DNA of 64,000 bases, taken from positions 124,001 through 188,000 of the forward strand of contig NZ_KZ304954.1 of the NCBI RefSeq assembly GCF_002723615.1, in the 5' to 3' direction. The position numbers and the translations under genes are program-made. Positions 27,764 through 38,036 of the stretch are shown piece after piece. The notes beneath the pieces are model-generated. The model ran no database searches, was not told the DNA's origin, and saw only the letters and a list, made by a program, of their open reading frames with translations. Each line of letters opens with the position of its first letter. Position 1 is the first letter of the stretch. The DNA comes from Limimaricola cinnabarinus (GTDB lineage Bacteria; Pseudomonadota; Alphaproteobacteria; Rhodobacterales; Rhodobacteraceae).

Positions 27764-29359
27764 ATGCCCAAGGTTCTCATTTCCGACGCCCTCTCCGACG
27801 CCGCCGTGCAGATCTTCCGCGATCGCGGCATCGAGGTCGACTTCCAGCCCAAGCTCGGCAAGGACAAGGAGAAGCTCGCCGAGATCATCGGCGATTACGA
27901 CGGCCTCGCCATCCGCTCGGCCACCAAGGCGACCGAGAAGCTGATCGAGCGCGCGGCCAACCTCAAGGTGATCGGCCGCGCCGGGATCGGCGTCGACAAT
28001 GTCGATATCCCGGCCGCGTCGAAGAAGGGCATCATCGTGATGAACACGCCCTTCGGCAACTCGATCACCACCGCCGAGCACGCCATCTCCATGCTGATGG
28101 CCGTGGCGCGCCAGATCCCCGAGGCCAACGCCTCGACCCATGCAGGCAAGTGGGAAAAGTCGCGCTTCATGGGCGTCGAGGTCACCGGCAAGACGCTCGG
28201 CGTGATCGGCGCGGGCAATATCGGCTCGATCGTGATCGACCGCGCGCATGGGCTCAAGATGAAGGTCGTGGCCTATGACCCCTTCCTGTCGGAAGAGCGC
28301 GCCGCGCAGATCGGCGTCGAGAAGGTCGAGCTCGACGAGCTTCTGGGCCGCGCGGATTTCATCACGCTGCACGTGCCGCTGACCGACCAGACGAAGAACA
28401 TCCTGTCCAAGGAGAACATCGCCAAGCTCAAGCCGGGCGTGCGCATCGTCAACTGCGCCCGCGGCGGGCTGGTGGACGAGGCGGCGCTTGCCGAGGCGAT
28501 CACCGAAGGCCGGGTCGCCGGTGCGGCCTTCGACGTCTTTGCCGAAGAGCCCGCGACCGCCTCGCCGCTGTTCAACCTGCCCAACGTCGTCGTCACGCCG
28601 CATCTGGGCGCCGCGACGAGCGAGGCGCAGGAGAACGTGGCGCTGCAGGTGGCCGAGCAGATGTCGGACTACCTGCTGACGGGGGCCGTGACCAACGCGA
28701 TCAACATGCCCTCGATCAGCGCCGAAGAGGCCAAGGTCATGGGGCCGTGGATCGGCCTGTCGGGCCATCTGGGCAACTTCATCGGCCAGATGACCGACGA
28801 GCCGGTCAAGTCGATCAACATCCTCTATGACGGCGTCGTCTCGGAGATGAACCTCGCCGCGCTGAACTCGGCGCTGGTCGCGGGGATCATGCGCAAGGTG
28901 AACCCGGACGTGAACATGGTCTCGGCCCCGGTGATCGCCAAGGAGCGCGGCATCCAGATCTCGACCACCAAGCAGGACCAGTCGGGCACCTTCGATGGCT
29001 ACGTCAAGGTGACCGTGACCACCGACAAGCGCGAGCGTTCGGTCGCGGGCACGGTGTTCTCGGACGGCAAGCCGCGCTTCATCCAGATCAAGGGCATCAA
29101 CATCGACGCCGAGATCGGCCGCCACATGGTCTATACCACCAACAAGGACGTGCCGGGCATCATCGGCGTGTTGGGCACCACCATGGGCGAGAGCGGCGTG
29201 AACATCGCCAACTTCACCCTGGGCCGCAACGACCGCGCCGGAGAGGCGATCGCCATCCTCTATGCCGACGAGGCGGTCCCGGAGGCAGTGCTGCAAAAGC
29301 TGCGCGACACCGGCAAGTTCCAGCAGGTCAAGACGCTGACCTTCGACGTCGAGGAGTGA
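27764..29359 (+). CDS. serA: D-3-phosphoglycerate dehydrogenase
   Basis: SerA oxidises 3-phosphoglycerate to 3-phosphohydroxypyruvate with NAD+, the first committed step of serine synthesis. The 531-residue protein is of the long type. The substrate and NAD domains have VIGRAGIGVDNVDIPAA, LGVIGAGNIGSIV and the catalytic His in PHLGAATSEAQENVA. An intervening ASB domain follows, and a C-terminal ACT domain (DVPGIIGVLGTTMGESGVNIANFTLGR) usually gives serine feedback control. The start is set at the ATG with AGGAG about 7 nt upstream. A strong terminator follows. Confidence 0.97.
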   Translation: MPKVLISDALSDAAVQIFRDRGIEVDFQPKLGKDKEKLAEIIGDYDGLAIRSATKATEKLIERAANLKVIGRAGIGVDNVDIPAASKKGIIVMNTPFGNSITTAEHAISMLMAVARQIPEANASTHAGKWEKSRFMGVEVTGKTLGVIGAGNIGSIVIDRAHGLKMKVVAYDPFLSEERAAQIGVEKVELDELLGRADFITLHVPLTDQTKNILSKENIAKLKPGVRIVNCARGGLVDEAALAEAITEGRVAGAAFDVFAEEPATASPLFNLPNVVVTPHLGAATSEAQENVALQVAEQMSDYLLTGAVTNAINMPSISAEEAKVMGPWIGLSGHLGNFIGQMTDEPVKSINILYDGVVSEMNLAALNSALVAGIMRKVNPDVNMVSAPVIAKERGIQISTTKQDQSGTFDGYVKVTVTTDKRERSVAGTVFSDGKPRFIQIKGINIDAEIGRHMVYTTNKDVPGIIGVLGTTMGESGVNIANFTLGRNDRAGEAIAILYADEAVPEAVLQKLRDTGKFQQVKTLTFDVEE

Positions 29360-29389
29360 TCCTTCCGAAAGTCACAGGACACGGGGCAG

Positions 29390-29416
29390 GGGGCCGCGGT
29401 TGCACGCCGCGGCCCC
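29390..29416 (+). terminator. serCA terminator
   Basis: Perfect 10-bp stem GGGGCCGCGG (29390-29399) / CCGCGGCCCC (29407-29416), 7-nt loop, followed by TTCGTCGTT, 30 nt past the serA stop. Confidence 0.7.
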
Positions 29417-29446
29417 TTCGTCGTTCCCGGCCCCGGCGCCGCGGCA

Positions 29447-29510
29447 TGCGTATTTGAAGAAAGATGAAAGGGGAGGCGCGCCCCTTGGTTCATCTTTCTC
29501 CAAATACGCA
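29447..29510. repeat. Palindromic intergenic repeat element, copy 2
   Basis: A 64-bp copy with arms TGCGTATTTGAAGAAAGATG and its near inverse ending CAAATACGCA, and a centre holding GGCGCGCC. It lies between the serA terminator and mnmH, two genes on the same strand. Confidence 0.85.
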
Positions 29511-29575
29511 GATCCCGCCCGCGCGGCCGGGCGCACCGCTTCCCGCGCTGGCGCCGGCGCTGTAGAGAGGCCCGC

Positions 29576-30628
29576 ATGAGCACCCGTTTCGACACCATCC
29601 CCGCCTTTCTCGACCACGGTTTCGACGACGTGATCGACGTGCGCAGCCCGGCCGAATTCGCCGAGGACCACGTGCCCGGCGCGATCAACCTGCCCGTCCT
29701 GTCGAATGCCGAGCGGGCCGAGGTCGGCACGATCTACAAGCAGGTCTCGCCCTTCGACGCGCGCAAGATCGGCGCGGCGATCGTCTCGCGCAACGCCGCC
29801 GACCACATCGCGGGGCCGCTGGCGGACCGCGAATATCGCTGGCGGCCCTTGGTCTATTGCTGGCGCGGCGGGCAGCGTTCGAATTCCTTCGCCTCGATCC
29901 TGAGCCAGATCGGCTGGCGCGCCGAGGTGGTCGAAGGCGGCTACCAGACATGGCGCCGCCTCGTGCATACGGCGCTCTATGACGCGGCGCTGCCGCACCG
30001 TTTCGTGCTGCTCGACGGCTTCACCGGCACCGCCAAGACCGCGCTTCTGCCGCTGGTGGAGGGGCGCGGCGGTCAGGTGCTCGATCTCGAAGGGCTGGCG
30101 GGTCATCGCGGCTCTCTCTTGGGCGGCGATCCCGCCGAGCAGCCCGCGCAGAAGGGCTTTGAGAGCCGGCTTGCCCAGCGCCTCGCGCGGCTCGATCCCG
30201 AACGCCCGATCCTTGTCGAGGCCGAAAGCTCCAAGATCGGCCGCATCACCCTGCCGCCCGCGCTCTGGGCGCTGATGACCCGCGCGCCGCGGATCGAGAT
30301 CACCGCGCCGATCGAGGCGCGCGCCCGTTTTCTCGCGCAGGCCTACGCGGATGTCAGCGCCGATCCCGCCCGGCTTTCGGGGCTGCTCGACCAGCTGCGT
30401 GCCCATCGCGGCCACGAGGTGGTGAATGGCTGGCAGAAGCTTCTGGCCGAGGGGCGCATGGTCGAGCTGTCGGCGGCGCTGATGGTTGAGCATTACGACC
30501 CGGCCTATGCCCGCTCGCGCGCCGCGCATGAGCCGGTCTTCTCGGCCCATGTGGCGGCCGACACGCTCGATGCGGCGGGGCTTGAGCGGGCGGCGGATGA
30601 GATCGTGGCGGCGATGCGCGGCATTTGA
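29576..30628 (+). CDS. mnmH: tRNA 2-selenouridine synthase
   Basis: MnmH (SelU) replaces sulfur with selenium at the 2-thiouridine of wobble U34 in tRNAs for Lys, Glu and Gln, passing through a geranylated intermediate and using selenophosphate from SelD. The 350-residue protein has an N-terminal rhodanese domain with Cys95 in YCWRGGQRSNS, and a C-terminal P-loop domain with Walker A at residues 148-155 (GFTGTAKT). Length is as expected. Its partner selD is present at 58.7 kb. A repeat element lies directly upstream; no clear operon partner except possibly pncA 54 bp downstream. Confidence 0.95.
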   Translation: MSTRFDTIPAFLDHGFDDVIDVRSPAEFAEDHVPGAINLPVLSNAERAEVGTIYKQVSPFDARKIGAAIVSRNAADHIAGPLADREYRWRPLVYCWRGGQRSNSFASILSQIGWRAEVVEGGYQTWRRLVHTALYDAALPHRFVLLDGFTGTAKTALLPLVEGRGGQVLDLEGLAGHRGSLLGGDPAEQPAQKGFESRLAQRLARLDPERPILVEAESSKIGRITLPPALWALMTRAPRIEITAPIEARARFLAQAYADVSADPARLSGLLDQLRAHRGHEVVNGWQKLLAEGRMVELSAALMVEHYDPAYARSRAAHEPVFSAHVAADTLDAAGLERAADEIVAAMRGI

Positions 30629-30682
30629 CGGCGCAGGGCGCATGGGCTTACCTCGGCCGGGCACGGACCAGAGGAGACGCCC

Positions 30683-31285
30683 ATGCGCCCGGCCAACGAG
30701 GCATTGATCGTCATCGACATGCAGAACGATTTCTGCCCCGGCGGCGCGCTGGCGGTGGCGGAGGGCGACGCGATCGTTCCCGGCATCAACGCGCTGATGG
30801 AGGAATTCCGCGCCGTGGTGCTGACGCAGGACTGGCACCCCGCCGATCATCTCTCCTTTGCCAGCCAGCACGCCGGCGCGGCACCGATGACGATGACGAC
30901 GATGCCTTACGGCCCGCAGGTGCTCTGGCCCGATCACTGCGTGCAGGGCAGCCCCGGCGCGGCGTTTCACCCCGATCTGCGCACTGACGCCGACCTCATC
31001 ATCCGCAAGGGGTTTCGCCGCGAGATCGACAGCTACTCGGCCTTCTTCGAGAACGACCACGAGACGCCCACAGGGCTGCATGGCTACCTTTCCGAGCGCG
31101 GCATCACCGCGATCACGCTCGTGGGGCTCGCCACCGATTTCTGCGTGAACTACTCGGCGCTCGACGGGGCCCGGCTCGGCTACGCGGTGACGGTCGATGA
31201 GCGCCTGTCGCGCGGCATCGATCTCGATGGCTCGCTCGATGCGGCGCGGCGGGCCATGGCGGGGGCGGGGGTGACGCTCGTCTGA
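30683..31285 (+). CDS. pncA: Nicotinamidase
   Basis: PncA hydrolyses nicotinamide to nicotinate in NAD salvage. The 200-residue isochorismatase-fold protein has the catalytic triad Asp12, Lys109 and Cys154 (ALIVIDMQNDF, IIRKGF, ATDFCVNYSA). Its metal site is Asp50, His52 and His85 (TQDWHP, WPDHC). A GGAG-containing stretch precedes the ATG. Its pathway partner pncB lies 2.7 kb downstream, separated by two unrelated genes on the same strand. Confidence 0.96.
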   Translation: MRPANEALIVIDMQNDFCPGGALAVAEGDAIVPGINALMEEFRAVVLTQDWHPADHLSFASQHAGAAPMTMTTMPYGPQVLWPDHCVQGSPGAAFHPDLRTDADLIIRKGFRREIDSYSAFFENDHETPTGLHGYLSERGITAITLVGLATDFCVNYSALDGARLGYAVTVDERLSRGIDLDGSLDAARRAMAGAGVTLV

Positions 31286-31381
31286 AGCCCCCGGGCCGGG
31301 CGGCGCGGCTTGCCAAGGCGCGGGGCGGTTGGTTTAACCGCCCCTGATGCGGCTCTGCGCATCGGTAGGGCGGAGCATGCC

Positions 31382-33123
<1,742 letters not shown>

Positions 33124-33127
<4 letters not shown>

Positions 33128-33996
33128 GCGGCATGTTCCTCAGCATCGATTTCGAGGATCTCGCGCATGACATGAAGCGCGATCTCGGGCTGTGGAAGAC
33201 CGGCCCGCTGCGCATCGACGGGCTCTGGCGGGGTTTCGAGGCGATCGAGGCCTTTCTTCAGGCGCAGGGCGGCGCGCGCGTCACCTTCTTCTGCACCGGC
33301 ATCATCGCCGAGCAGGCCCCCGATCTCATCGCCCATATCGCAAGCCGCGGCCATGAGATCGCCTGCCACGCGCATCACCACGAAACGCTCGACCAGCTGG
33401 AGACGGCGGAGGTCGACCGGGTGCTGGGCCGCGCCAAGACGCTGCTGGAGGCGGCGGCCAACCGCGAGGTCACCGGCTTTCGCGCGCCGAGGTTCCGGAT
33501 CGACAGGACCGGCCCCGCGCAATACCGCCTCGTCGAGCGCCGCTTTGCCTATGACAGCTCGCTCAATGCGGGGTCGGTGGCGCAGGTGGCGGCGTTTCGC
33601 GCGGCGATGGGGCTTTCGACGCTGCGGCTGCTGCCGATCTTTCGCGCCCCTGCCGTGCCGGGCCTGCCGCCGCTCAATCTCGGTGGCAGCTACTTCAAGC
33701 TCTTTCCCGCCCGCGTGGCCGAGCGGCTGGTGGCCGGGGCGCAGGCCGCGGGCTTCACGCCGCATGTCTACCTGCACCCTTTCGAGTTTCTCAGCTCCGG
33801 CGCCTTCGAACTGAGGCTGGCCGAGCTTGCCCCCCTGGGCCGCCGCAGGCAGCTCTACTGGCGCGCGCGACAGGCGCAATGGCACCGCATCGGCAATGCC
33901 GGCCTGCCTGCAAAGCTTGGCCGCTTCGTCTCCACCCTCGGCCTCGGGGGGCGTTTGTGCGACAATCTCGACGCCGCCGATCCGCTGGCCGCCTGA
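33124..33996 (+). CDS. Polysaccharide deacetylase (NodB-like, CE4 fold)
   Basis: A 290-residue protein opening FLSIDFEDL (catalytic/metal Asp) with [39 protein letters not shown] (the His metal site), [11 protein letters not shown] and a YDSSLN motif near residue 140. This order matches deacetylases of exopolysaccharide clusters (the DUF3473-like subgroup). It probably removes acetyl groups from GlcNAc-type residues; there is no obvious signal peptide, so the substrate may be a lipid-linked or cytoplasmic precursor. It starts with GTG inside the carbamoyltransferase stop, and pncB follows after 10 nt. Confidence 0.88.
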
Positions 33997-34006
33997 AGGA
34001 AGATCC

Positions 34007-35296
34007 ATGGTCGACATCGCCACCCGCGTCTGGAACCACAAGTGGAAGATCGACCCGATCGTCCGCTCCCTGATCGACACCGATTTCTACAAGCTGCTGA
34101 TGTGCCAATCGGTGTTTCGCAATCACCGCGACACGAATGTCACCTTTTCGCTCATCAACCGCACCAGATCCATCCGCCTCGCCGAGCTGATCGACGAGGG
34201 CGAGCTGCGCGAGCAGCTCGACCATATCCGCTCGCTTTCGCTCAGCCGCGGCGAAAGCACATGGCTGCGCGGCAACACCTTCTATGGCAAGCGGCAGATG
34301 TTCACGCCCGAATTCATGGAGTGGTTCGAGAACCTCCGCCTGCCGCCCTACCATCTCGAAAAGCGCGACGGGCAATACGAGCTGACCTTCGAGGGCAAAT
34401 GGCCCGAGGTCATGCTGTGGGAGATCCCGGCGCTGGCGGTGCTGATGGAGATGCGCTCGCGCGCCGTGCTCGACGACATGGGCCGGTTCGAGCTTCAGGT
34501 GCTCTATGCCCGCGCCATGACCCGCACATGGGAAAAGGTCGAGCGGCTGCGCGGCACGCCCGGCCTGCGCATCGCCGATTTCGGCACCCGGCGGCGGCAC
34601 AGCTTTCTCTGGCAGGACTGGTGCGTGCAGGCGATGCTCGAAGGCATGGGCCCGGCCTTCACCGGCACCTCGAACTGCCTGATCGCCAAGAACCGCGATC
34701 TGGAGGCCATCGGCACCAATGCCCATGAGCTGCCCATGGTCTATGCAGCACTTGCCGAGACCGACGCCGCGCTGGCCGAGGCGCCCTACAAGGTGCTGGC
34801 CGACTGGCACGACGAGCACGAGGGCAACCTGCGCGTCATCCTGCCCGACACCTACGGCACCGAGGGCTTCCTGAGCCGCGCACCCGACTGGCTCGCCGGC
34901 TGGACCGGCATCCGCATCGATTCGGGCGATCCGGCGACCGGTGCCGAAACGGCGATCCGCTGGTGGCAGGAGCGCGGCGAGGACCCGCGCGACAAGCTGG
35001 TGATCTTTTCCGACGGGCTCGACGCCGACAAGATCCTCGATCTGCATGCGCGCTTTTCGGGCCGGGTGCGGGTCAGCTTCGGCTGGGGCACCATGCTGAC
35101 CAACGATTTCAAGGGGCTGGCGGGCGACGCGCTCGCGCCCTTCTCTCTGGTCTGCAAGGCCATCGCCGCCGAGGGGCGGCCCACCGTGAAGCTTTCGGAC
35201 AACCCCGAAAAGGCGATGGGGCCGCCCTCCGAGATCGCCCGCTACAAGCGCGTCTTCGGCGTCGGCCCGCAGGACGCCATTCCCGTCACCGTCTGA
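34007..35296 (+). CDS. pncB: Nicotinate phosphoribosyltransferase
   Basis: PncB joins nicotinate to PRPP with ATP hydrolysis to give nicotinate mononucleotide. The 429-residue protein shows [16 protein letters not shown] at the N-terminus, [31 protein letters not shown] and a [13 protein letters not shown] phosphate-binding stretch typical of bacterial PncB. It has an AAGGAAG ribosome binding site and lies 10 nt below the deacetylase. Together with pncA it completes nicotinamide salvage. Confidence 0.96.
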   Translation: MVDIATRVWNHKWKIDPIVRSLIDTDFYKLLMCQSVFRNHRDTNVTFSLINRTRSIRLAELIDEGELREQLDHIRSLSLSRGESTWLRGNTFYGKRQMFTPEFMEWFENLRLPPYHLEKRDGQYELTFEGKWPEVMLWEIPALAVLMEMRSRAVLDDMGRFELQVLYARAMTRTWEKVERLRGTPGLRIADFGTRRRHSFLWQDWCVQAMLEGMGPAFTGTSNCLIAKNRDLEAIGTNAHELPMVYAALAETDAALAEAPYKVLADWHDEHEGNLRVILPDTYGTEGFLSRAPDWLAGWTGIRIDSGDPATGAETAIRWWQERGEDPRDKLVIFSDGLDADKILDLHARFSGRVRVSFGWGTMLTNDFKGLAGDALAPFSLVCKAIAAEGRPTVKLSDNPEKAMGPPSEIARYKRVFGVGPQDAIPVTV

Positions 35297-35318
35297 CCCC
35301 CATCGAAAGGGCTTTCCC

Positions 35319-35558
35319 ATGTCGCTTCCGCTCTTCGTCCAGATCCGCTGCACCCCCGGCACCACCTACAAGGTGGCCGACGCCATCGCCCTGAAGGAAA
35401 TCCACTCCGAGCTCTACTCGACCTCGGGCGCGTTTGATCTTCTGGTGAAAATTTATGTGCCGGAGGGCGAGGATATCGGGATGTATCTCAACGAGCATCT
35501 GATGGGCATCGAGGGGATCGAGCGGACGCTGACGACGCAGACGTTTCGGGTGTTTTGA
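35319..35558 (+). CDS. Stand-alone Lrp/AsnC ligand-binding (RAM) domain protein
   Basis: A 79-residue protein consisting of one RAM domain (LFVQIRCTPGTTYKVADAIALKEIHSELYSTSGAFDLLVKIYV, then GIEGIERTLTTQTFRVF). It lacks the helix-turn-helix half of Lrp/AsnC regulators. Such stand-alone RAM proteins form dimers or higher rings and may bind amino acids; a role as an Lrp partner is possible. The gene follows pncB by 22 nt and is the last native gene before the AT-rich island. Confidence 0.88.
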   Translation: MSLPLFVQIRCTPGTTYKVADAIALKEIHSELYSTSGAFDLLVKIYVPEGEDIGMYLNEHLMGIEGIERTLTTQTFRVF

Positions 35559-35617
35559 GTCTTTCATAGTGGCGGGTTCAGCACACCCTTTGGTTGTTTC
35601 GTTTTTGTTTCAGCCTT

Positions 35618-35645
35618 TTGTCGATAAAGTCATAGATATTAGATA
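35618..35645 (+). promoter_or_regulatory. Promoter of the OLD-family nuclease gene
   Basis: TTGTCG (35618-35623), 16-bp spacer, TAGATA (35640-35645). A CCTCG / CGAGG hairpin at 35649-35665 follows, and its 3' arm includes part of the ribosome binding site GAGGTGA, 5 nt before the GTG start. This is a possible brake on translation. Confidence 0.45.
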
Positions 35646-35673
35646 AGTCCTCGAAAAAATCGAGGTGATCTAA

Positions 35674-37355
35674 GTGAAGATATCAGCAATCAAGGTTAAA
35701 GGATACCGCACTGTTAAGGATGAGTTGGAGCTCCCGTGCCAATCCTCCTTAACACTAGTAGGGCCAAATAACTCTGGAAAGACTAATACTCTGAGGGCTA
35801 TACGTAGTTTCTTCACTGGATACGAGAACGAGCTTGGATATAACTACGAGCGCGATCTATGTAAGGGCAGCAGGCCAAACAGAAGACCAACATTCAACTC
35901 GGCATTTCTGATATAGATGAAGTGGAAGACGCTGAAGTTTTAGAAGCTGTACGCCAAGTTCGAGATCGCTTGGGCGTAACTTCCGGATCGGATAGGGAGA
36001 TAACACTCTATCTAAGTTTTTCGGAAAGGTCCAATCCGTCTTATAGGGTTTTTCAGAATACGAAGCGCCCCAAGGGGGCGGAAGGAACGGCTTACTCAAG
36101 GGCCGAGCGCCAACTGTTCAACTTGGTGCTGTCCAAAATATCTGTTCATTATATACCATCTGAGAAAAGTGTTCAGCAGCTCTATAAAGATTTGGTGCAG
36201 CCGTTTTTGTTTGACACTGCATTCGAGGTGGTGAGGCCGCATCTGGACCAGATTGAACGCCGTCTTTCCGAAGTTTCGGACGAAGTAAATGAAAGTTTGC
36301 GCTGCGTAGGATTAGAGAAATATACTACATCATTCCACGTCCCGTCGGCAGCTCGAGATTTTATGAGGGCTGTAAGGTTTAATATTGCAGATGATAATAA
36401 GACGGAGATTTTTGATAAAGGGATGGGAGTACAGTCAGTGGCGCTGCTCAGTGCCTTCTGTTGGATTTCGAGGAAGGAGAAAGAAGCCGGAAAGACGGTG
36501 CTATGGTTGATGGAGGAGCCGGAGTCCTACCTGCATCCTGAGCTTGTTGGGCAAAGTGAAGGTTTGATGAGAAGGCTAAGTGAAAACTCCCAAGTTATTC
36601 TTACTACCCATTCTCTCGGCTTTGTTCCTCAGGATCCTTCCCGCGTATTAGGGTTGGACCTAAAATCCGGTTGGACAACCTCTACTAAATTTCGAACTTA
36701 TCACGAAGCTACAGCACATATTCGAAGATCTCTTGGTGTAAGGTTCTCAGACTATTACAATCTTTCGAGGTACAACCTTCTAGTCGAAGGGGAAACTGAT
36801 AGGGGCTACATAGATCACGTTCTGAAGTGCTTGCAGGAGATTCCAGAATACTCCGAGAGATACTCAGTCGTGTTTTCTAGTGATTTTTCGATGCAAGACT
36901 TTGGTGGGGTTCGCGGGGTCGAGGGGTTCTTGAGATCCACGTTTTCATTCATTCGTTCGGAGCGTGCGGTTGTCGCTTTGTTTGATGGAGATGAAGCTGG
37001 TCAAAAGGCCTATCGTGCTCTTCAAGGCTACTTCGGGAAGAAGCAAGTGCCGTTTGAGTCGAATAGAAACTTCGTTGTTGTGCGAGATCGGTTTGATATT
37101 GAAGGTTTGCTGCCAGACTCTTGGGTCGCGAGGGTTCATAAAGACCACCCGACTTGGTTTGAAAGCTATTCTTTAGATGCGCAGGGTTTGCTACTGCCAT
37201 TTAAGGTGGCTGACAGTAGGAAAAATAGCTTTTTGAATGTGTTTAAGGAAATGGCGACGTCGAGCAACTTGGACGACTGGGTCGAGAGATGGTTGCCTGT
37301 TTTGGATGCCATTGAGCGCGCTTTGGTGGCCGAGCATGAACGGTTGAAGGCCTGA
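35674..37355 (+). pseudogene. OLD-family ATPase/TOPRIM nuclease, frameshifted
   Basis: The first frame (35674-35916, GTG start) gives an ABC-type ATPase N-terminus, KISAIKVKGYRTVKDELEL with Walker A GPNNSGKTN. It stops shortly after. The rest continues in the -1 frame to 37355: a GMGVQSVALLSAF signature-like element, Walker B LWLMEEPESYLHP, the H-loop ILTTHSLG, then a TOPRIM domain (LLVEGETDRGYIDHVL and VVALFDGDEAGQKAYRAL). The combined length of 1,682 nt is one base short of a multiple of three. Restoring one base near 35880-35890 gives a smooth join ahead of TNIQLGISDIDEVED. OLD proteins are DNA nucleases, many of them phage-defence factors. No GajB-like helicase or other partner is present. 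Confidence 0.8.
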
Positions 37356-37369
37356 TTGAGTGTTCTTCT

Positions 37370-37393
37370 AAAGCTTAGATCAAACAAAGCTTT
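37370..37393 (+). terminator. Hairpin downstream of the nuclease gene
   Basis: AAAGCTT (37370-37376) / AAGCTTT (37387-37393) with a 10-nt loop, followed by CCTATATTCAATTTTT. A weak stem, but well placed to end the island transcript before arfB. Confidence 0.4.
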
Positions 37394-37400
37394 CCTATAT

Positions 37401-37826
37401 TCAATTTTTCGGACTAGTAGGCCCTTTCCGCAACGCCTTCACCTCCCCCCGCTGCTTCTTCGCCTCCAGCCGCCGACGCACCGAACCCTTGGTGGGCTTC
37501 GTCGGCACTCGTCGCTTCGGCACATGCACTGCCGCACGGATCAATTCGGCCAGCCGCTCGCGGGCGATCTCGCGGTTGCGGGGCTGGTGGCGGGTGTCCT
37601 GGACGAAGATCACCACCGCGCCGTCATTGGTCCAGCGCCGCCCGGCGAGCCGTCTGAGCCTCCGCTTGACCGGATCGGGCAGGTTGGGCGAGCGCTCCGC
37701 CTCGAAGCGCAGCTCCACGGCCGTGCTGACCTTGTTGACGTTCTGCCCGCCGGGGCCGGAGGCGCGGGTGAACTGCTCGGTCAGCTCCCAATCCTCGATC
37801 GTGATGCGGTCGTCGATCCTCAGCAT
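37401..37826 (-). CDS. arfB: Alternative ribosome-rescue factor, peptidyl-tRNA hydrolase
   Basis: ArfB (YaeJ) binds stalled 70S ribosomes with an empty mRNA channel and hydrolyses the peptidyl-tRNA. The 141-residue protein has the catalytic Gly26-Gly27-Gln28 in ASGPGGQNVNKVSTAVELRF and the basic C-terminal tail (VPKRRVPTKPTKGSVRRRLEAKKQRGEVKALRK) that enters the mRNA channel. A GGGAGG precedes the ATG. The last eight or so codons (GPTSPKN) and the stop lie in AT-rich island DNA, so the original C-terminus has probably been replaced. It is convergent with the nuclease gene. Confidence 0.93.
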   Translation of the reverse strand: MLRIDDRITIEDWELTEQFTRASGPGGQNVNKVSTAVELRFEAERSPNLPDPVKRRLRRLAGRRWTNDGAVVIFVQDTRHQPRNREIARERLAELIRAAVHVPKRRVPTKPTKGSVRRRLEAKKQRGEVKALRKGPTSPKN

Positions 37827-37850
37827 GCGTCCCTCCCGGCCTTCGCCCCA

Positions 37851-37879
37851 CAGATAGCGCGGGGCCGCGCGACATACAA
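37851..37879 (-). promoter_or_regulatory. Candidate arfB promoter
   Basis: On the minus strand, TTGTAT (37879-37874), 17-bp spacer, TATCTG (37856-37851). The -35 box starts within the U-tract of the preceding terminator. The predicted start is about 20 nt before the arfB ATG. If real, arfB is independent of the small unit upstream. Confidence 0.4.
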
Positions 37880-37911
37880 AAAGGGCCGTTCCCGGCGATG
37901 GGGAACGACCC
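37878..37911 (-). terminator. Strong intrinsic terminator upstream of arfB
   Basis: On the minus strand GGGUCGUUCCC (37911-37901) pairs fully with GGGAACGGCCC (37893-37883), counting one G-U pair, and is followed directly by UUUUUG. On the plus strand the same position is a C-A mismatch, so the element is oriented to stop minus-strand transcription. Confidence 0.85.
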
Positions 37912-37979
37912 TTCGAAGTTCAGGAGGTGGGTCGGTTAGACCGAGATCCACCTGGGGTCACCAGCGGCCAAGGGCTGCC

Positions 37980-38036
37980 TCAGCCACGCACTCCCCAAGC
38001 TGTCCCGACACATTTCTCCAATACCCTTCTCGACAC
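37980..38036 (-). CDS. 18-codon leader-type reading frame
   Basis: A GTG start stands 7 nt from the GGAGG of the hyper-extended Shine-Dalgarno sequence. The peptide would be MSRRVLEKCVGTAWGVRG. Codons 3 and 4 are AGA-AGG, and GTA, TTG, ACA and TGT also occur; these are uncommon in the GC-rich genes around it. The spacing is ideal, so translation initiation looks strong, but a peptide this short could be a regulatory leader rather than a product. No similar peptide is known to me. Confidence 0.4.
   Translation of the reverse strand: MSRRVLEKCVGTAWGVRG

Larger units (their letters stand above)
35570..37425. mobile_element. AT-rich acquired island with one OLD-family nuclease gene
   Basis: Base composition drops sharply between about 35570 and 37425 compared with the very GC-rich flanks. 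Codon use is also foreign (many AAA, ATA, TTA and AGA codons). The block holds one gene with its own promoter and hairpin. No integrase, transposase, tRNA gene or clear flanking direct repeats were seen. The right edge falls inside the last codons of arfB. Confidence 0.75.

Noticed and set aside
35674-37355. A complete Gabija (GajAB) defence system
   Set aside because: Only the OLD/GajA-like gene is present and it is frameshifted. No UvrD-like GajB helicase lies on either side.
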